A DNA stretch of 64,000 bases from Dysgonomonas sp. UBA7710 (GCF_002482385.1 NZ_DLFW01000040.1:51378-115377), one strand, 5' to 3'. Numbered from the stretch's first letter, positions 46,301 through 55,849 are shown. Numbers and translations are program-made. The notes: generated by a model not told the origin, from the letters alone.

Positions 46301-49144
46301 GCCATAACATCCTATATTCCGGGTTGTAAGCATTGTAATAAGCAATGCGGGCTGTGTGATTTCAAAAACTGCCGACTCGATGGTATTGGCCGGGCTGCTG
46401 GCATCTTCGATCCTTACCTTATAAGACCCGGCGGGACGGTTTGACAGGATGCTGTCGCTTTGATTCGGGATAAGTGTAGCATTTCCATTTACAACCTTAT
46501 ACCATTTATAGTTATACGGCATGCTTGAGAAACTGCCGGATACGCCGCCTCTTACATGAGCCACGAGCTGCCCCGTTTCTTCTCCAAAGCAATAGACTCT
46601 ATTTGTATTTTCCAACTGTAAAGTCAATGCTTCCGGTTGGATAACCGTAAAGCTTGTAGTTACATAACAGGCATTGGCCACACCTGTGTAATTCCTGTCT
46701 TTTATTTCTACCGTATAAATACCATTGGAAAGGTTTTCTATCTTCGAGGTAAAGATATTGTCCGTTCCTGTCGATTCGCTGCTTGTTATCGTTGTTCCCG
46801 AAGCATTTTTCCATGTTATATTGTAAAACGGCGCTGACGGATTAGGTGTTCCGCCTTTTACCTGTATGGTAATGCTTCCGTCGGAACGGCCGAAACCGCT
46901 AACCGGTTTTACAACAGTATTGCTTATCTCCAGAGCCTGCGAGGGTTGGCTGATAGTGATTTGCGCAACGTCGTTTCCTCCTACCGGGGCAATGCATCCA
47001 TTAGCATCGGTAATGTATATCCAATATTCGTTAACCGTAAGGCTATTCAGGGTAAATACGCTTCCCTGCGGATTTAACGGCTGGCCGTAGGCCGCGTCGT
47101 CTTTTAATTTGTAATAGAGCTTGTATCCTCCGACTCCACCGGATACTTCAATACGAATCGATCCATTATTGCCTCCGAAGCATGTCACATCCTGTTTGGA
47201 CAAGCTTGAGGCTAAAACTGCCGGTTCGTTCAGGATAAACTCGTTTTCGGCTATATTTACAATCCGGCTCCGATCTTTGATTTCAACCTTATAATCGCCT
47301 TTGCCCAGGTTCGGGGCAATGCTGTCGGTTATAGGTATGGTTTGGTATGCGGTGCCGTTCTTTTTATACCATTGGTAGGTATAAACCTGTCCGGGTTCCA
47401 GTATTCCCCCGCGGGCGTGGGCAACCAATTCTCCGTTTGTATCTCCGTTACATAATACAGCTCGCATATCTTCGATGGTTACAATCAGTTCTTCGGGCTG
47501 AACGATTGTTATCTCATCCGTAAAGGTACAGTTATTGGCGTCCTTAATCTCTACGGTATAAGTCCCGGCAGGGATATTCTTAACTGTCGTCCTGAATTTT
47601 GCTCCCGAAGGATCGTTCTCGAGGGTTGTAACCAGCTGGTTAGTAATTTTATTTTTCCAGGTGGCGGTATAACTGTTTCCTGTTAACGGTGTTCCCCCAT
47701 CGCCTTCCAGTGTCACTGAACCGTCGCTCCTGCCATAACCCGAAGGTTTCGTGGAAGCCTGGAAAGCAAAATCCAGCGCTTTAGCAGGCTGGGTAAGGGT
47801 TACTGTCCGGATAATGATGCCGTCTACATCACGAAGTTCGCAGTTATGGCTGTCTGTAACATAGTATTCGTAAGTTCCGGGTTGCAGATTGGACAGGATG
47901 GTTTGGGAGGAAGAAGTAAAAGCTGTTGCCGTATAGCTTCCGCCCTGTCCGCGCCAGTGAAGGGTATAACTGCCATCACCGCCGGAAGCTGCGACGGTAA
48001 TAGAGCCGTTATCAGCTCCAAAACAGGTGATATTGGACGAACTGGCTGTCGAATAGGCAAGGAGAGGAAAAGGTTCTATTTTTCCCGGTTTTTTATGGTC
48101 CGGTCCGTCGGAGTAAGTCGTATTGCCATTGTAAATACCTGATACCTGTATCTCATAATTGCCTGCATCCAGGTTGTTTAAATAAAAACTGTTATCGCTG
48201 TTCAAAGTAGAAATTGAGATATCTCCTAATGTTGAGGTTGTCAGGTTCTTGTAGTATATTTGTAATTGTTCACCGGACAATAAGGCTCTGTCCAACTGCA
48301 CTTTCAGTTTCCCGTTTGCTGCGCCGACGCAGATTTTGTCTATAGCTGTAACACTCAGAATACGGGGAGCGGATTTACGGATACTATAAGAAACGGTAGC
48401 CGATACACAGTCATTGTTACATGCGACCTGTCGGAAATCGACAGATTGGCCTGCATAATTCTCGGCATTATTTCCTAATATATCTTTAGCATTAATTGTA
48501 ATAGAAGATTGTCCATTGTATTGGGGTAAGGATACCCAGCTAGAACCAGTTATACGGTATTGCCAGTTATACTCTGCATATTTAAAATTGGAATGAGAAT
48601 TGATAGTAACCCTTTCTTCTGTCGGAAGAAAGTTATTTGATGGATCATTATCTACAATAACCAGTTTAGGCCTTATATAAAGCGTAAACGAGGAATTCCA
48701 AAGACCCTCACCATCCGTATCTTCATTCGTAAATTGGGTAAATTGAAAAGCCAATGTGTAACAAGATACATTTAATCCGGAATTTAGGCTACCAGAATTA
48801 TGCGGTCTGGTACCACGACAACTGCTGCGTTGATACCTCGTTGTTGAAAAAAATAACTTGGTGATATTTTTGTTAGCACTGAAAGTGCTTAATGTATTAC
48901 TCTTGCTAAAGTTTTGCCGAGGAGAGTTTTCTCCATATTCAGTGTCAAATATTTTCTTAACCTCATTTCCTGTACTATTATTTAAAGTCATTTCCACATA
49001 TGCACGTCCACAATGGTGATTGCTTGCACCCTGTAACCAACCTATAAAATAAACTTCATACATTCCTACAGGTGCTTGCGTCTGGGAGTACAAACCGGTT
49101 ATATTGACTGCCAATAAAATAAATAGAAACAATTGCTTTTTCAT
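43364..49144 (-). CDS. Giant SprB-repeat surface protein with T9SS type A sorting domain
   Basis: A 1926-residue secreted protein; the start is set at ATG 49144, where the signal peptide MKKQLFLFILLAVNITGLYS begins. A longer frame from 49216 would overlap the preceding gene. Residues about 260-1650 are tandem SprB-type repeats with cores such as ITCFGADNGSITVAASGGD and SGFGRSDGSITIQVKGGTP. They come in a recurring three-repeat set, at least four sets, with a period of 879 bases between two well-conserved copies. A PKD-like domain (LTLAPAVADTKTKFSWTGPN) and the C-terminal sorting domain follow (YYVYPNPNDGNFNVKITL, ending MNLKMIVR). SprB of Flavobacterium johnsoniae is a mobile gliding adhesin with such repeats, so an adhesin or surface filament is likely. 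Confidence 0.88.
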   Translation of the reverse strand: MKKQLFLFILLAVNITGLYSQTQAPVGMYEVYFIGWLQGASNHHCGRAYVEMTLNNSTGNEVKKIFDTEYGENSPRQNFSKSNTLSTFSANKNITKLFFSTTRYQRSSCRGTRPHNSGSLNSGLNVSCYTLAFQFTQFTNEDTDGEGLWNSSFTLYIRPKLVIVDNDPSNNFLPTEERVTINSHSNFKYAEYNWQYRITGSSWVSLPQYNGQSSITINAKDILGNNAENYAGQSVDFRQVACNNDCVSATVSYSIRKSAPRILSVTAIDKICVGAANGKLKVQLDRALLSGEQLQIYYKNLTTSTLGDISISTLNSDNSFYLNNLDAGNYEIQVSGIYNGNTTYSDGPDHKKPGKIEPFPLLAYSTASSSNITCFGADNGSITVAASGGDGSYTLHWRGQGGSYTATAFTSSSQTILSNLQPGTYEYYVTDSHNCELRDVDGIIIRTVTLTQPAKALDFAFQASTKPSGYGRSDGSVTLEGDGGTPLTGNSYTATWKNKITNQLVTTLENDPSGAKFRTTVKNIPAGTYTVEIKDANNCTFTDEITIVQPEELIVTIEDMRAVLCNGDTNGELVAHARGGILEPGQVYTYQWYKKNGTAYQTIPITDSIAPNLGKGDYKVEIKDRSRIVNIAENEFILNEPAVLASSLSKQDVTCFGGNNGSIRIEVSGGVGGYKLYYKLKDDAAYGQPLNPQGSVFTLNSLTVNEYWIYITDANGCIAPVGGNDVAQITISQPSQALEISNTVVKPVSGFGRSDGSITIQVKGGTPNPSAPFYNITWKNASGTTITSSESTGTDNIFTSKIENLSNGIYTVEIKDRNYTGVANACYVTTSFTVIQPEALTLQLENTNRVYCFGEETGQLVAHVRGGVSGSFSSMPYNYKWYKVVNGNATLIPNQSDSILSNRPAGSYKVRIEDASSPANTIESAVFEITQPALLITMLTTRNIGCYGENTGFIHISVSGGTGGYKLFCKKEGTDTAYREYSVNTGDNTFYMDNLYHGKYNVYILDANSCYAKINGDNVYEIILTQPMAPLSITETNRINVSGFGRSDGEIAIKVAGGTMNTSAPYYDIIWKNSSGTVITSTDAFDAYGVFTSKIQNQSKGTYTVEIRDNNYGGMANTCYATATYILTQPDPLVVQLVQTDSIYCHGEATGTLVAHAKGGVPNLQTIYPYSYKWYKIENGNAVLIPNETDSILEQRPAGFYKVRIEDFSRTANTIESGIFEITQPTLLTTVLTTRDISCHDLNDGFIRIEVSGGTGSYRLFCKKAGTEANYIEYPVNPDHKTFLIDNLYSGTYSVYIQDANECYAQINSEDIHEITLAQPATPLAISGMSKTDASGFGRSDGNIKITIEGGTPNVDNTYNVIWKNNIGQTLSATGSIENGKYVSLLNNIPKGNYTIEVKDRNYAGAYPEANASCIVMEFYTISEPDELLASVEESHFISCNGMSDGQLIIHATGGIQNPVAGRLPYVYKWYKEEPGTGYTLLAKERDSILSNIPTGNYKVEIEDYSRIVNAVSVNYNLKQPELLQATATETSITCGQTATVSVSVTGGTAPYSYQWSTGDKTANVSNMPAGRYYAFITDSRGCETTAIAKISTPADLQVTAVTTNPVCYGADNGSIKLQVTGGTTPYTYKWNTGTTGKDLNNLKAGLYTVVISDKAGCTYTDNFILSDPEPLTVYLGEDRTLCNGQSLTLAPAVADTKTKFSWTGPNSFNAVSSEITVDKAGTYKLTITDSKGCQATDEININVKNIDISSEIFVATEVFAGDTVVIANISNPNPDNVEWLIEDSDSLKVVEMDEHYARVLFSETGYYKIGFRAHKGDCFQEIFKTITVVDRDGTEDDAFGESIIEKYYVYPNPNDGNFNVKITLNKTSAIRLRIINIGTGNTVSDKKYAGQKEYDIPYNKSIAPGVYVIVLETASGHMNLKMIVR

Positions 49145-49169
49145 ATATTTTGTGTCAGGTTTTTTAAGG

Positions 49170-51248
49170 TTAATAATCAACAACAATCGTCTTAGCTTTC
49201 GACATCCGGCCTTCATCTGTAATATACAGGATAGTATAGCTATAGTGGTTTCCGGGAGATACTATTTCGTCTGTAATCCGTGTTTGGATTGACTCCACCT
49301 CCTTCCATAAAGCTGTTTTTTCATTTTCAGCAGCTTTATAAATCCTATATAGTTTTGCTTTCTCATGCTTTTTCCACGACAGTTCGATATAGCCTTTATT
49401 AATGTCCGCATATGAAGTAAAGCCTGCTACTCCCTCCGGTATGGCATCTGCCGTGATATCCACTTCCAGAGGCTGCGGGGAAAAAGATTTCTTCCCGTTT
49501 ACGGCAGTAGCGACCAGGCTGTAACGGTATTTTCCCGCTACAGGGATTTCATCCGAGTAAGACGTTGTATTATAATCACCTGAAAATACTGTCCTGGTAT
49601 ATTCCGGGTTGTCAAAATTCGTCCGGATCAGTTTATAGGTTATATCCGGATGTCCGGGGTTTGGGGTCCATTCAATAGCAACTTTATTATCCGACAATAA
49701 TTTATACCCGGTAATAACAGGCTCGTCCGGGGTCTTATTATTGGGCTTGGCGGCTTTGACCGGCATACATGGTTCCGATTCATTATAGCGCTCATCGATA
49801 GCTGTCAAGCTGTAATAGACATAGCTATTACCCAAATCAAGGGAAAGCGTATCGGCATAATGGTTTTGAGTAATAAATTCCGGTGTTATGGATGATTTCT
49901 CCTCGTTTTCCGTAAAAGAACGCAGGATGCGGTAACCCAATAAGTCCGGTTCCTGATTTGCACTCCAGGATAAACAGACAACTCCCGCAGAGTCTATTTC
50001 TACTTTCAATCCTGTGGGGACAGCAGGAGGAATGGAATCTACCTGCCTCAGCAAAAACGGGAAAGACTCGGTTTTACGGCCATCATTGACTTTTACCTGT
50101 AATTTAACATACGATCTGACCTCGGTTAAGGGAAACTCCAGTTCCCTTTTATCCAACGGGATATTGTCTAATAGAGACTGATATTCCCCGTCTATATCTT
50201 TTGATGCCGACAGGCTGAACTTTTCAATCTGGCTGTTGTCCTCACATTCAAATTCCCAGTAAATCTTTGCACGGTCCTTATCTGTGAAATCCCCACTGTA
50301 AATATAAGGGATACAACTTAAAGCTTTTTCTCCTTTTCCGCTGACTTCTCCACTGTAAGGCCCCGTCTCATCGAATCCGGTCAGCCCGGTTATGCGGTAA
50401 GTATAAAAAGTTTCATTGTTTGCCAGACTGTCGGTATAGAAAACTTCCTTCATTTCACCGTCGAGGGCGGTAACGGGCAGGTCTGTTATCTTTTTAAAAG
50501 TTCCACCCTCTTTTTTACGCTCGATATGGTAGGAATGGTAGGTATCCGACAACAAGGTATAGTTCCATGATAGCATGACGGACTTGTCTCCAAACAGAGC
50601 ATTTAACCCGATGGGCTTGGGCAGTTCCTTTTTATCTTCCAATCCTATATAGACAGCCGCGGTATCTCCCTGTAGACTTTCAGGACGGTTCAGGTAAATA
50701 CGGTACAGGTAACGCTCGTTCTCTTTTACCGTATTATCCGTCCATGCCCAGCCGGCCAATACTGCTGCCTTATAATCGTATTCAGCCATAAAGACCGAAG
50801 TGGAAAAACGCTGTTCCAACTCGTTTGCCTGGTTAATAATACTGCCGATATCATTATTCCCCGAAGCGCTGAGCTCAAAGTCTTCGCCGTAAAAAGCCTG
50901 TGCGATGACGGCTGCATAATCCGACTTATTAGCATATTCTTCCCAGTCTGCCAAAGCTCGTGGTTTTAAGTTCTCCACAAATATTGTCTCTCCGGGAGTT
51001 TCCTGCCACCTGTTATCAATCATTACAGTGTAGCGCTTGACTGTATATCCGTATTTAATCCCGTCAGACCACGCCCTTGTATTCCCCGGAGACCAGCGAA
51101 GTTTTATTTCATTCTTATCTGCAACAAAACCTTTGGCCCGGAAATTTTCTATTGGTGTAGCGGTGGCATTATATTCCTGAGCTGATAATGTAATATTATT
51201 CTGTACAAACTGTAACAAGAATAAATATATAATAAGTTTTTTCATCAT
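49170..51248 (-). CDS. Multi-domain fibronectin type III secreted protein
   Basis: A 692-residue protein with a signal peptide (FVQNNITLSAQ). The N-terminal ~200 residues (ENFRAKGFVADKNEIKLRWS, YGYTVKRYTVMID) form a distinctive domain with an Ala/Trp-rich helix. After that come at least four FN3-like domains, with PIGLNALFGDKSVMLSWNY, PAVPTGLKVEIDSAGVVCLSW, EPVITGYKLLSDNKVAIEW and GYIELSWKKHEKAKLYRIY. There is no T9SS sorting signal and no catalytic motif. It lies between the 1482-residue gene and the SprB gene with gaps under 30 bases, so it is probably co-expressed and may be a scaffold or binding partner for the surface proteins. Confidence 0.75.
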   Translation of the reverse strand: MMKKLIIYLFLLQFVQNNITLSAQEYNATATPIENFRAKGFVADKNEIKLRWSPGNTRAWSDGIKYGYTVKRYTVMIDNRWQETPGETIFVENLKPRALADWEEYANKSDYAAVIAQAFYGEDFELSASGNNDIGSIINQANELEQRFSTSVFMAEYDYKAAVLAGWAWTDNTVKENERYLYRIYLNRPESLQGDTAAVYIGLEDKKELPKPIGLNALFGDKSVMLSWNYTLLSDTYHSYHIERKKEGGTFKKITDLPVTALDGEMKEVFYTDSLANNETFYTYRITGLTGFDETGPYSGEVSGKGEKALSCIPYIYSGDFTDKDRAKIYWEFECEDNSQIEKFSLSASKDIDGEYQSLLDNIPLDKRELEFPLTEVRSYVKLQVKVNDGRKTESFPFLLRQVDSIPPAVPTGLKVEIDSAGVVCLSWSANQEPDLLGYRILRSFTENEEKSSITPEFITQNHYADTLSLDLGNSYVYYSLTAIDERYNESEPCMPVKAAKPNNKTPDEPVITGYKLLSDNKVAIEWTPNPGHPDITYKLIRTNFDNPEYTRTVFSGDYNTTSYSDEIPVAGKYRYSLVATAVNGKKSFSPQPLEVDITADAIPEGVAGFTSYADINKGYIELSWKKHEKAKLYRIYKAAENEKTALWKEVESIQTRITDEIVSPGNHYSYTILYITDEGRMSKAKTIVVDY

Positions 51249-51276
51249 TCCGTAATTCTATAAATGTGTAAGATTA

Positions 51277-54200
51277 TTATCGCCAGTCCAGTGTATTTAT
51301 ATAATCCATCTGCCTGTTAGTTCCCGCTTTTCCACCCGGAAGGTTGTACCGGAAGGTTGCTTTATAGTTCCCCTGCCTGATAAACAAGAAGTGGCTGTTG
51401 ATCAATGGCATCAGCGGCTGCATGTTAATACCCTTATCGAATGAATTCACTGCTTTTGTCCTCAGTTCGTAATAGTCTTTACTGTAATAGTAAGGCAGTT
51501 CATATACGAACGGCAGTATCTTCGACATAAAATCGTTAAAGGCATCCCCGGATATATAGCCCAGGTACCCGTCATACAAAGGGAAAGCCTTGGACGGAGG
51601 TACGCCGTACTCATTTACATCCCTGCCGGTAATGGTAATGCCTTTTTGTGGATACCAGTTATAGACTAAAGGCGCAATATCCTTTGTGTAATAATCATTA
51701 TCCATCGCCGCTTCCGCAGATACCAGAGGTGCTCCTGCGGTATATCCGTTACCTGTAAGCTCCGCTTCATCGAAAGCTTCGTAGCTATCCCTCGATTTAA
51801 GGAGCAATGAGCGTACATCTGTATTTACATAACGGGATGTCGGTTCCATCTGTAATACAGACAGTTTTTGGCCGAAAGTATTGTATTGGCTTGTCCGGAA
51901 AGGGTATTTCAACACTTCCAGTACGCCGTCCTTTTTAATTTTTTGTGCAGCCTGCTGCATATAGTCTACAGAGAAGGATTCTCCGTCTGCATCGGTCAAT
52001 GTGTCGGTCGTTTTCCGTGTTTCTGATGTTTGTCCGGTTTGCCCTCCTGCGGAGGCGGCAAATACCAGTTCATAGTCTGTCTGGTTTACGACATTAGGCA
52101 GGGAATAATTAATACGTGAATCCGAACTGCTATATCTGAAAGCCGCCTTTGCCATATTGCCGTTTTTCGCTGAAAAATTGGCGTCATACTCGAAGTTATC
52201 AGGAAACAGATAGCTTTGCCCTTTTTTTAGCTGCACATAGCCGGCATTTACCTCTTCCTTAAAGAAATTCCGCTGTCCCACAACCGGATAACAATATGCG
52301 ATATTGGTAAGCGGGATATAATTGGGAGCGCCGCCTGTCTTGAATGAGGCTTCCTTCGACTCCCTGGCTATATTCCCGTTTTGTGAAACCACAGACCAGC
52401 TTCCCCCTTTGTATTCTTCAAAATTTACAGATACGGATACTTTCATATCATTATACGGAGGCAATATCTCTTTTGACTCAAATGTGGCCGCATCATTAGC
52501 CTTATTCATTTTCACCTTACCTTCAACCTTTTGGTTTTTGCTGTCCGTTATAGAGAAGTCGGCAAGTTTTATCCGGTAGGATTTAATATTCCCGCCTTCA
52601 TCCTCGATATCGAAAGGTTCTCCCAAAGGCATATTGAAGGTAGCCTGCGGAGACAGGAATACATCGACATCCGTATCTCTGTCATAGGGGGTCAGGTCGG
52701 CGATTAAAGGCATATCAAGCGGGGAGCCGTCTCCATTGATAGCGACGAGCTTACAGTCATTGCCGAAGCTCATTTTCATTTTCATATTGGCTTTGATAAG
52801 GCCTCCAAGTACATTCAGCCTGACGGCCAGCTGTCCGCCTATCCAGGTCGGATTAGGCAAACGCGCCTGTAATAATGCCGCGGCAGAGCCTTTAATAATT
52901 GTGATTTTCTTTTTGATAAACAAGAGTTTGATTTTTACCCCCAATTCGCCCGACAAGTAAGCGTAACACTGTCCGTTGGCATACCACCCGTCCATTCCGA
53001 CAGGGGTATTGCTTCCTTCGCAGGCATAGTTACTCATGTCACGGAGCATAATGTCAAAGCCTGCCCCGGCCATAAAGCGGGCATACAGGATCAGAAAAGT
53101 CATATCCCCCGTATCGAACGAGAAGCGCGAGCCGAAAGCGACTCCCTTGCCCGCCGCTGTCAGGTCCGGGCTTTTCATATAGTCCGCCTCCTGCGGAGTG
53201 ATTCCCAGTATATCAATAACTTCGTTGGGAACGATCGGGTTTTCCAGCTTGTCGCCAAGCATAAAATAGGATTGCGTACTCAAGGATAACGGCCCCAGTC
53301 CCAGTTTTAGCCCTACCGGATTATTGGGCGTGCCTACATGAATATACCAACTCTGAGGAGAACAGTGGAGTTTGGCCCAGCCTGCCTCATTATTGTTGCC
53401 TGTCCCGCGCAAGATGCCACCCGGCGCATAGACCATCACCCTGAAATCGGCATCGAAGGTCTTCGAAGGGAAATCATAGTCCATGGCCATATAGGCATTG
53501 ATTGCCCCTGACAGTTTAAGGTCGGGCAATATCTTTTTAGTTATATCCGAGCCGGACATATTGCCCGGCAGCTTATCCGTTAAACTGTTGCTGATATTTT
53601 CAACCTTTGCCTGCGCATTCTTATGCATGTCACCGAGCTTGCCCAGTTTGCCGGTCATATCAAGCGGCGACATAAACTGTGCGCTGCCGTAAAAGCGGAT
53701 ATTCTTTATTCCCCCGGAGGACAGGAAGTTCATTTCAAAAAGGGCGTCTCCGTTCAGGGCCAGCTTGCTTCCGACATGATATGAAACCCCAGCCTTCAGG
53801 CCTAATGATACTTTGTCATCCGGCGCATAGGCCTGGAGTTTGCTTCCTCCGGCAGGCGACATCCGGTAATAAGCGCCTCCGGTAAACCCGTTCAGAAATA
53901 CCGGGCCTACAGGGATACCTGTTCCTTTGAATTCTGCCTGCCCTTCTACATACCAGTAGCGGAAATCCTTATTGCCGAAGACGGAGGTAACCCCTACTTT
54001 CAGGCCTGATGATAATGCACCGAAAGTCGCCTGTATATACCCTCCGAAATAATTCCCGTATATGGGGTGGTCTTTTTCTATCCGTATCTCTCCATCCAGG
54101 CTAAAGCCGGCCAGTTGCGTGTTTTCAAGCTTGATAGCTCCGATAGAAAGCCCCTTGAATCTCCAACGACCGTTCGTATACTGCGAGGCTAGTTCCAGGC

Positions 54201-55725
54201 GTCCTCCTGCCGCTATTTTCTCCTGCATCAGGTTGACTTTGATATCGAATCCAAGCGTAGCCAGGTCGCTAGCCGTTTTAAAGCGTATATCGCTTATTGT
54301 GACAGGAAAATTGTTCAGTTTGACTTCCCCGCCGTATTCTACGGATTCCACCGAAAAGTAAGGGGATTCCGTCGCGAATACGAGCTTTCTGAAAACGACC
54401 TGTTCCATTTTAAGACCGTCTTTATCGATACCCATCGAGCCGTTTAAAACGAGCCTCGGGCTAAAACGCCTGTCCTTCACCTGCATTAACAGGTAGGAAG
54501 TCGGATCAAGGTGCATTTGGGCTTGTCCGAATATGTCAAAAGAGAGGTTTTCTCCCAAGCCGACCTTGAACAAGTATTCATTATTGGATATGTATGCTTC
54601 ATAAGGACGCGGCTGGCTCTTCTCCGAGATGGGAATATTGATCTGTCCGCCAAAACCAAAACCTTTGATATTATTCGCTAACAATGACAAACGGAAATCT
54701 TCTACTGAGAATCCCCAGCCCGAAGCGTCTCCGGTTTCCAGCGATAATATATTTTTACCTGTGATATCACCTGTGATGCCATTCTCGTCTATCAGCAGGT
54801 GTGATGCTTCCAGGATGATCCTTTTTCCCGATTGTTTATTCTTAAACTGTTCCGGAAGAGTTAATGTAAACCGGTCAACATACAGACCCCGCCATAAGTC
54901 GGGATCGGGTAATGTAAAATATTCTCTGAAATATTGAGGGTCAAGAGTAAATGATACGGGATTTTTCAGATCACTTAAATCCAATGTCGCCCTTGACAGG
55001 CTGAACTCAAAACCTTCGGCTCCTTTTATTTCGAAGGCCGGAAGCGAAATTTCCGCGATCAGGTCGTTCCAATCATAGATAACGGTACGGAAACTGCTTG
55101 TTACGGGTTTATTCTTATTCGATACCAATACAAATGTATTCGGGTTTAATACGATATCGGCATCTATAGATAATTCTTTGAAGTTGCCATTACAGTCCAG
55201 GGATACATAGGTATTGGATTCAGCCCTTCCTGTACTGTCATTCAGGCTACCTTTGAAAACGATATCTCCCAAATTACCCAAAGAAAGGGGAATATTATTT
55301 AATAAGGATAATTTAACATCTCCAACTAAATCGCCTGTATTGGTTATTTTAACATCTGTGGCTCCGAATAGTAATTCTTTATCTTTAGCATTACCGGATT
55401 GAGGAATGCGCATCTTCATCAAAAGTGTTAATTCTCCATACTGATTACCGAAACGCACATTAGTGACAGCAAGGGTAAAGGGGATATTTCCGGCTATCTT
55501 CTTTATTCCCACAGGCAGATTGTAGGCTTTGCCGACCTGTTCACCTGTTCCAATACCCAGGTTATCAATGAATCGGTTCTGGGACTCGATAATAGCAAAG
55601 TCTTCCTGTGCCCTGTCTGCTTTTAATAAGGGCTGAGAAATAAGACTTACTCCAAAATAAAAGAAAAACAGAGTAATAAAAAGGACTTTTTTATTTAACA
55701 ATAATATAGATAAAGGGAACGGCAT
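51277..55725 (-). CDS. Large repetitive beta-rich secreted protein, unknown function
   Basis: The 1482-residue product has a hydrophobic N-terminal segment (LFITLFFFYFGVSLISQ) acting as signal peptide. About residues 60-1000 are long amphipathic beta segments with recurring G-rich phrases (GDVKLSLLNNIPLSLGNLGD, GFGFGGQINIPISEK, GYIQATFGALSSGLKVGV), like a beta-helix, groove or barrel architecture. Four Cys residues cluster at YACEGSNTP, NGQCYAYLSG and FGNDCKLV around residues 890-1000. The C-terminal third is Ig-like and Tyr-rich (YELPYYYSKDYYELRTK). There is no lipobox, T9SS domain or enzyme motif. It is the first gene of the surface-protein locus, with a TAnnTTTG element 68 bases upstream. 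I do not recognise the family. Confidence 0.7.
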   Translation of the reverse strand: MPFPLSILLLNKKVLFITLFFFYFGVSLISQPLLKADRAQEDFAIIESQNRFIDNLGIGTGEQVGKAYNLPVGIKKIAGNIPFTLAVTNVRFGNQYGELTLLMKMRIPQSGNAKDKELLFGATDVKITNTGDLVGDVKLSLLNNIPLSLGNLGDIVFKGSLNDSTGRAESNTYVSLDCNGNFKELSIDADIVLNPNTFVLVSNKNKPVTSSFRTVIYDWNDLIAEISLPAFEIKGAEGFEFSLSRATLDLSDLKNPVSFTLDPQYFREYFTLPDPDLWRGLYVDRFTLTLPEQFKNKQSGKRIILEASHLLIDENGITGDITGKNILSLETGDASGWGFSVEDFRLSLLANNIKGFGFGGQINIPISEKSQPRPYEAYISNNEYLFKVGLGENLSFDIFGQAQMHLDPTSYLLMQVKDRRFSPRLVLNGSMGIDKDGLKMEQVVFRKLVFATESPYFSVESVEYGGEVKLNNFPVTISDIRFKTASDLATLGFDIKVNLMQEKIAAGGRLELASQYTNGRWRFKGLSIGAIKLENTQLAGFSLDGEIRIEKDHPIYGNYFGGYIQATFGALSSGLKVGVTSVFGNKDFRYWYVEGQAEFKGTGIPVGPVFLNGFTGGAYYRMSPAGGSKLQAYAPDDKVSLGLKAGVSYHVGSKLALNGDALFEMNFLSSGGIKNIRFYGSAQFMSPLDMTGKLGKLGDMHKNAQAKVENISNSLTDKLPGNMSGSDITKKILPDLKLSGAINAYMAMDYDFPSKTFDADFRVMVYAPGGILRGTGNNNEAGWAKLHCSPQSWYIHVGTPNNPVGLKLGLGPLSLSTQSYFMLGDKLENPIVPNEVIDILGITPQEADYMKSPDLTAAGKGVAFGSRFSFDTGDMTFLILYARFMAGAGFDIMLRDMSNYACEGSNTPVGMDGWYANGQCYAYLSGELGVKIKLLFIKKKITIIKGSAAALLQARLPNPTWIGGQLAVRLNVLGGLIKANMKMKMSFGNDCKLVAINGDGSPLDMPLIADLTPYDRDTDVDVFLSPQATFNMPLGEPFDIEDEGGNIKSYRIKLADFSITDSKNQKVEGKVKMNKANDAATFESKEILPPYNDMKVSVSVNFEEYKGGSWSVVSQNGNIARESKEASFKTGGAPNYIPLTNIAYCYPVVGQRNFFKEEVNAGYVQLKKGQSYLFPDNFEYDANFSAKNGNMAKAAFRYSSSDSRINYSLPNVVNQTDYELVFAASAGGQTGQTSETRKTTDTLTDADGESFSVDYMQQAAQKIKKDGVLEVLKYPFRTSQYNTFGQKLSVLQMEPTSRYVNTDVRSLLLKSRDSYEAFDEAELTGNGYTAGAPLVSAEAAMDNDYYTKDIAPLVYNWYPQKGITITGRDVNEYGVPPSKAFPLYDGYLGYISGDAFNDFMSKILPFVYELPYYYSKDYYELRTKAVNSFDKGINMQPLMPLINSHFLFIRQGNYKATFRYNLPGGKAGTNRQMDYINTLDWR

Positions 55726-55792
55726 ATTATGTAATTCTTGAGTTCAGTGTTTGGTTATTTAAGATAATTTTTCATTATCACGGCACAAAAGT

Positions 55793-55800
55793 CAAAAGTA
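55793..55800 (-). promoter_or_regulatory. Putative -7 element for the surface-protein/toxin locus
   Basis: Minus-strand TACTTTTG matches TAnnTTTG and lies 68 bases upstream of the 1482-residue gene. A TTG lies upstream but at shorter than usual spacing (14 bases), so the -33 box is not convincing. Confidence 0.45.
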
Positions 55801-55849
55801 GTAAAAAATTTTAACAATTATCTTTTTTGTAAAAAAAATTAAATTAAAC

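Noticed and set aside
43364..49144. Regular repeats as a CRISPR array
   Set aside because: The repeats are long, coding and in frame, with SprB protein motifs.
49145..49216. Longer start for the SprB-repeat gene at 49216
   Set aside because: It would overlap the end of the FN3 gene and put 24 basic residues ahead of a perfect signal peptide that begins at ATG 49144.
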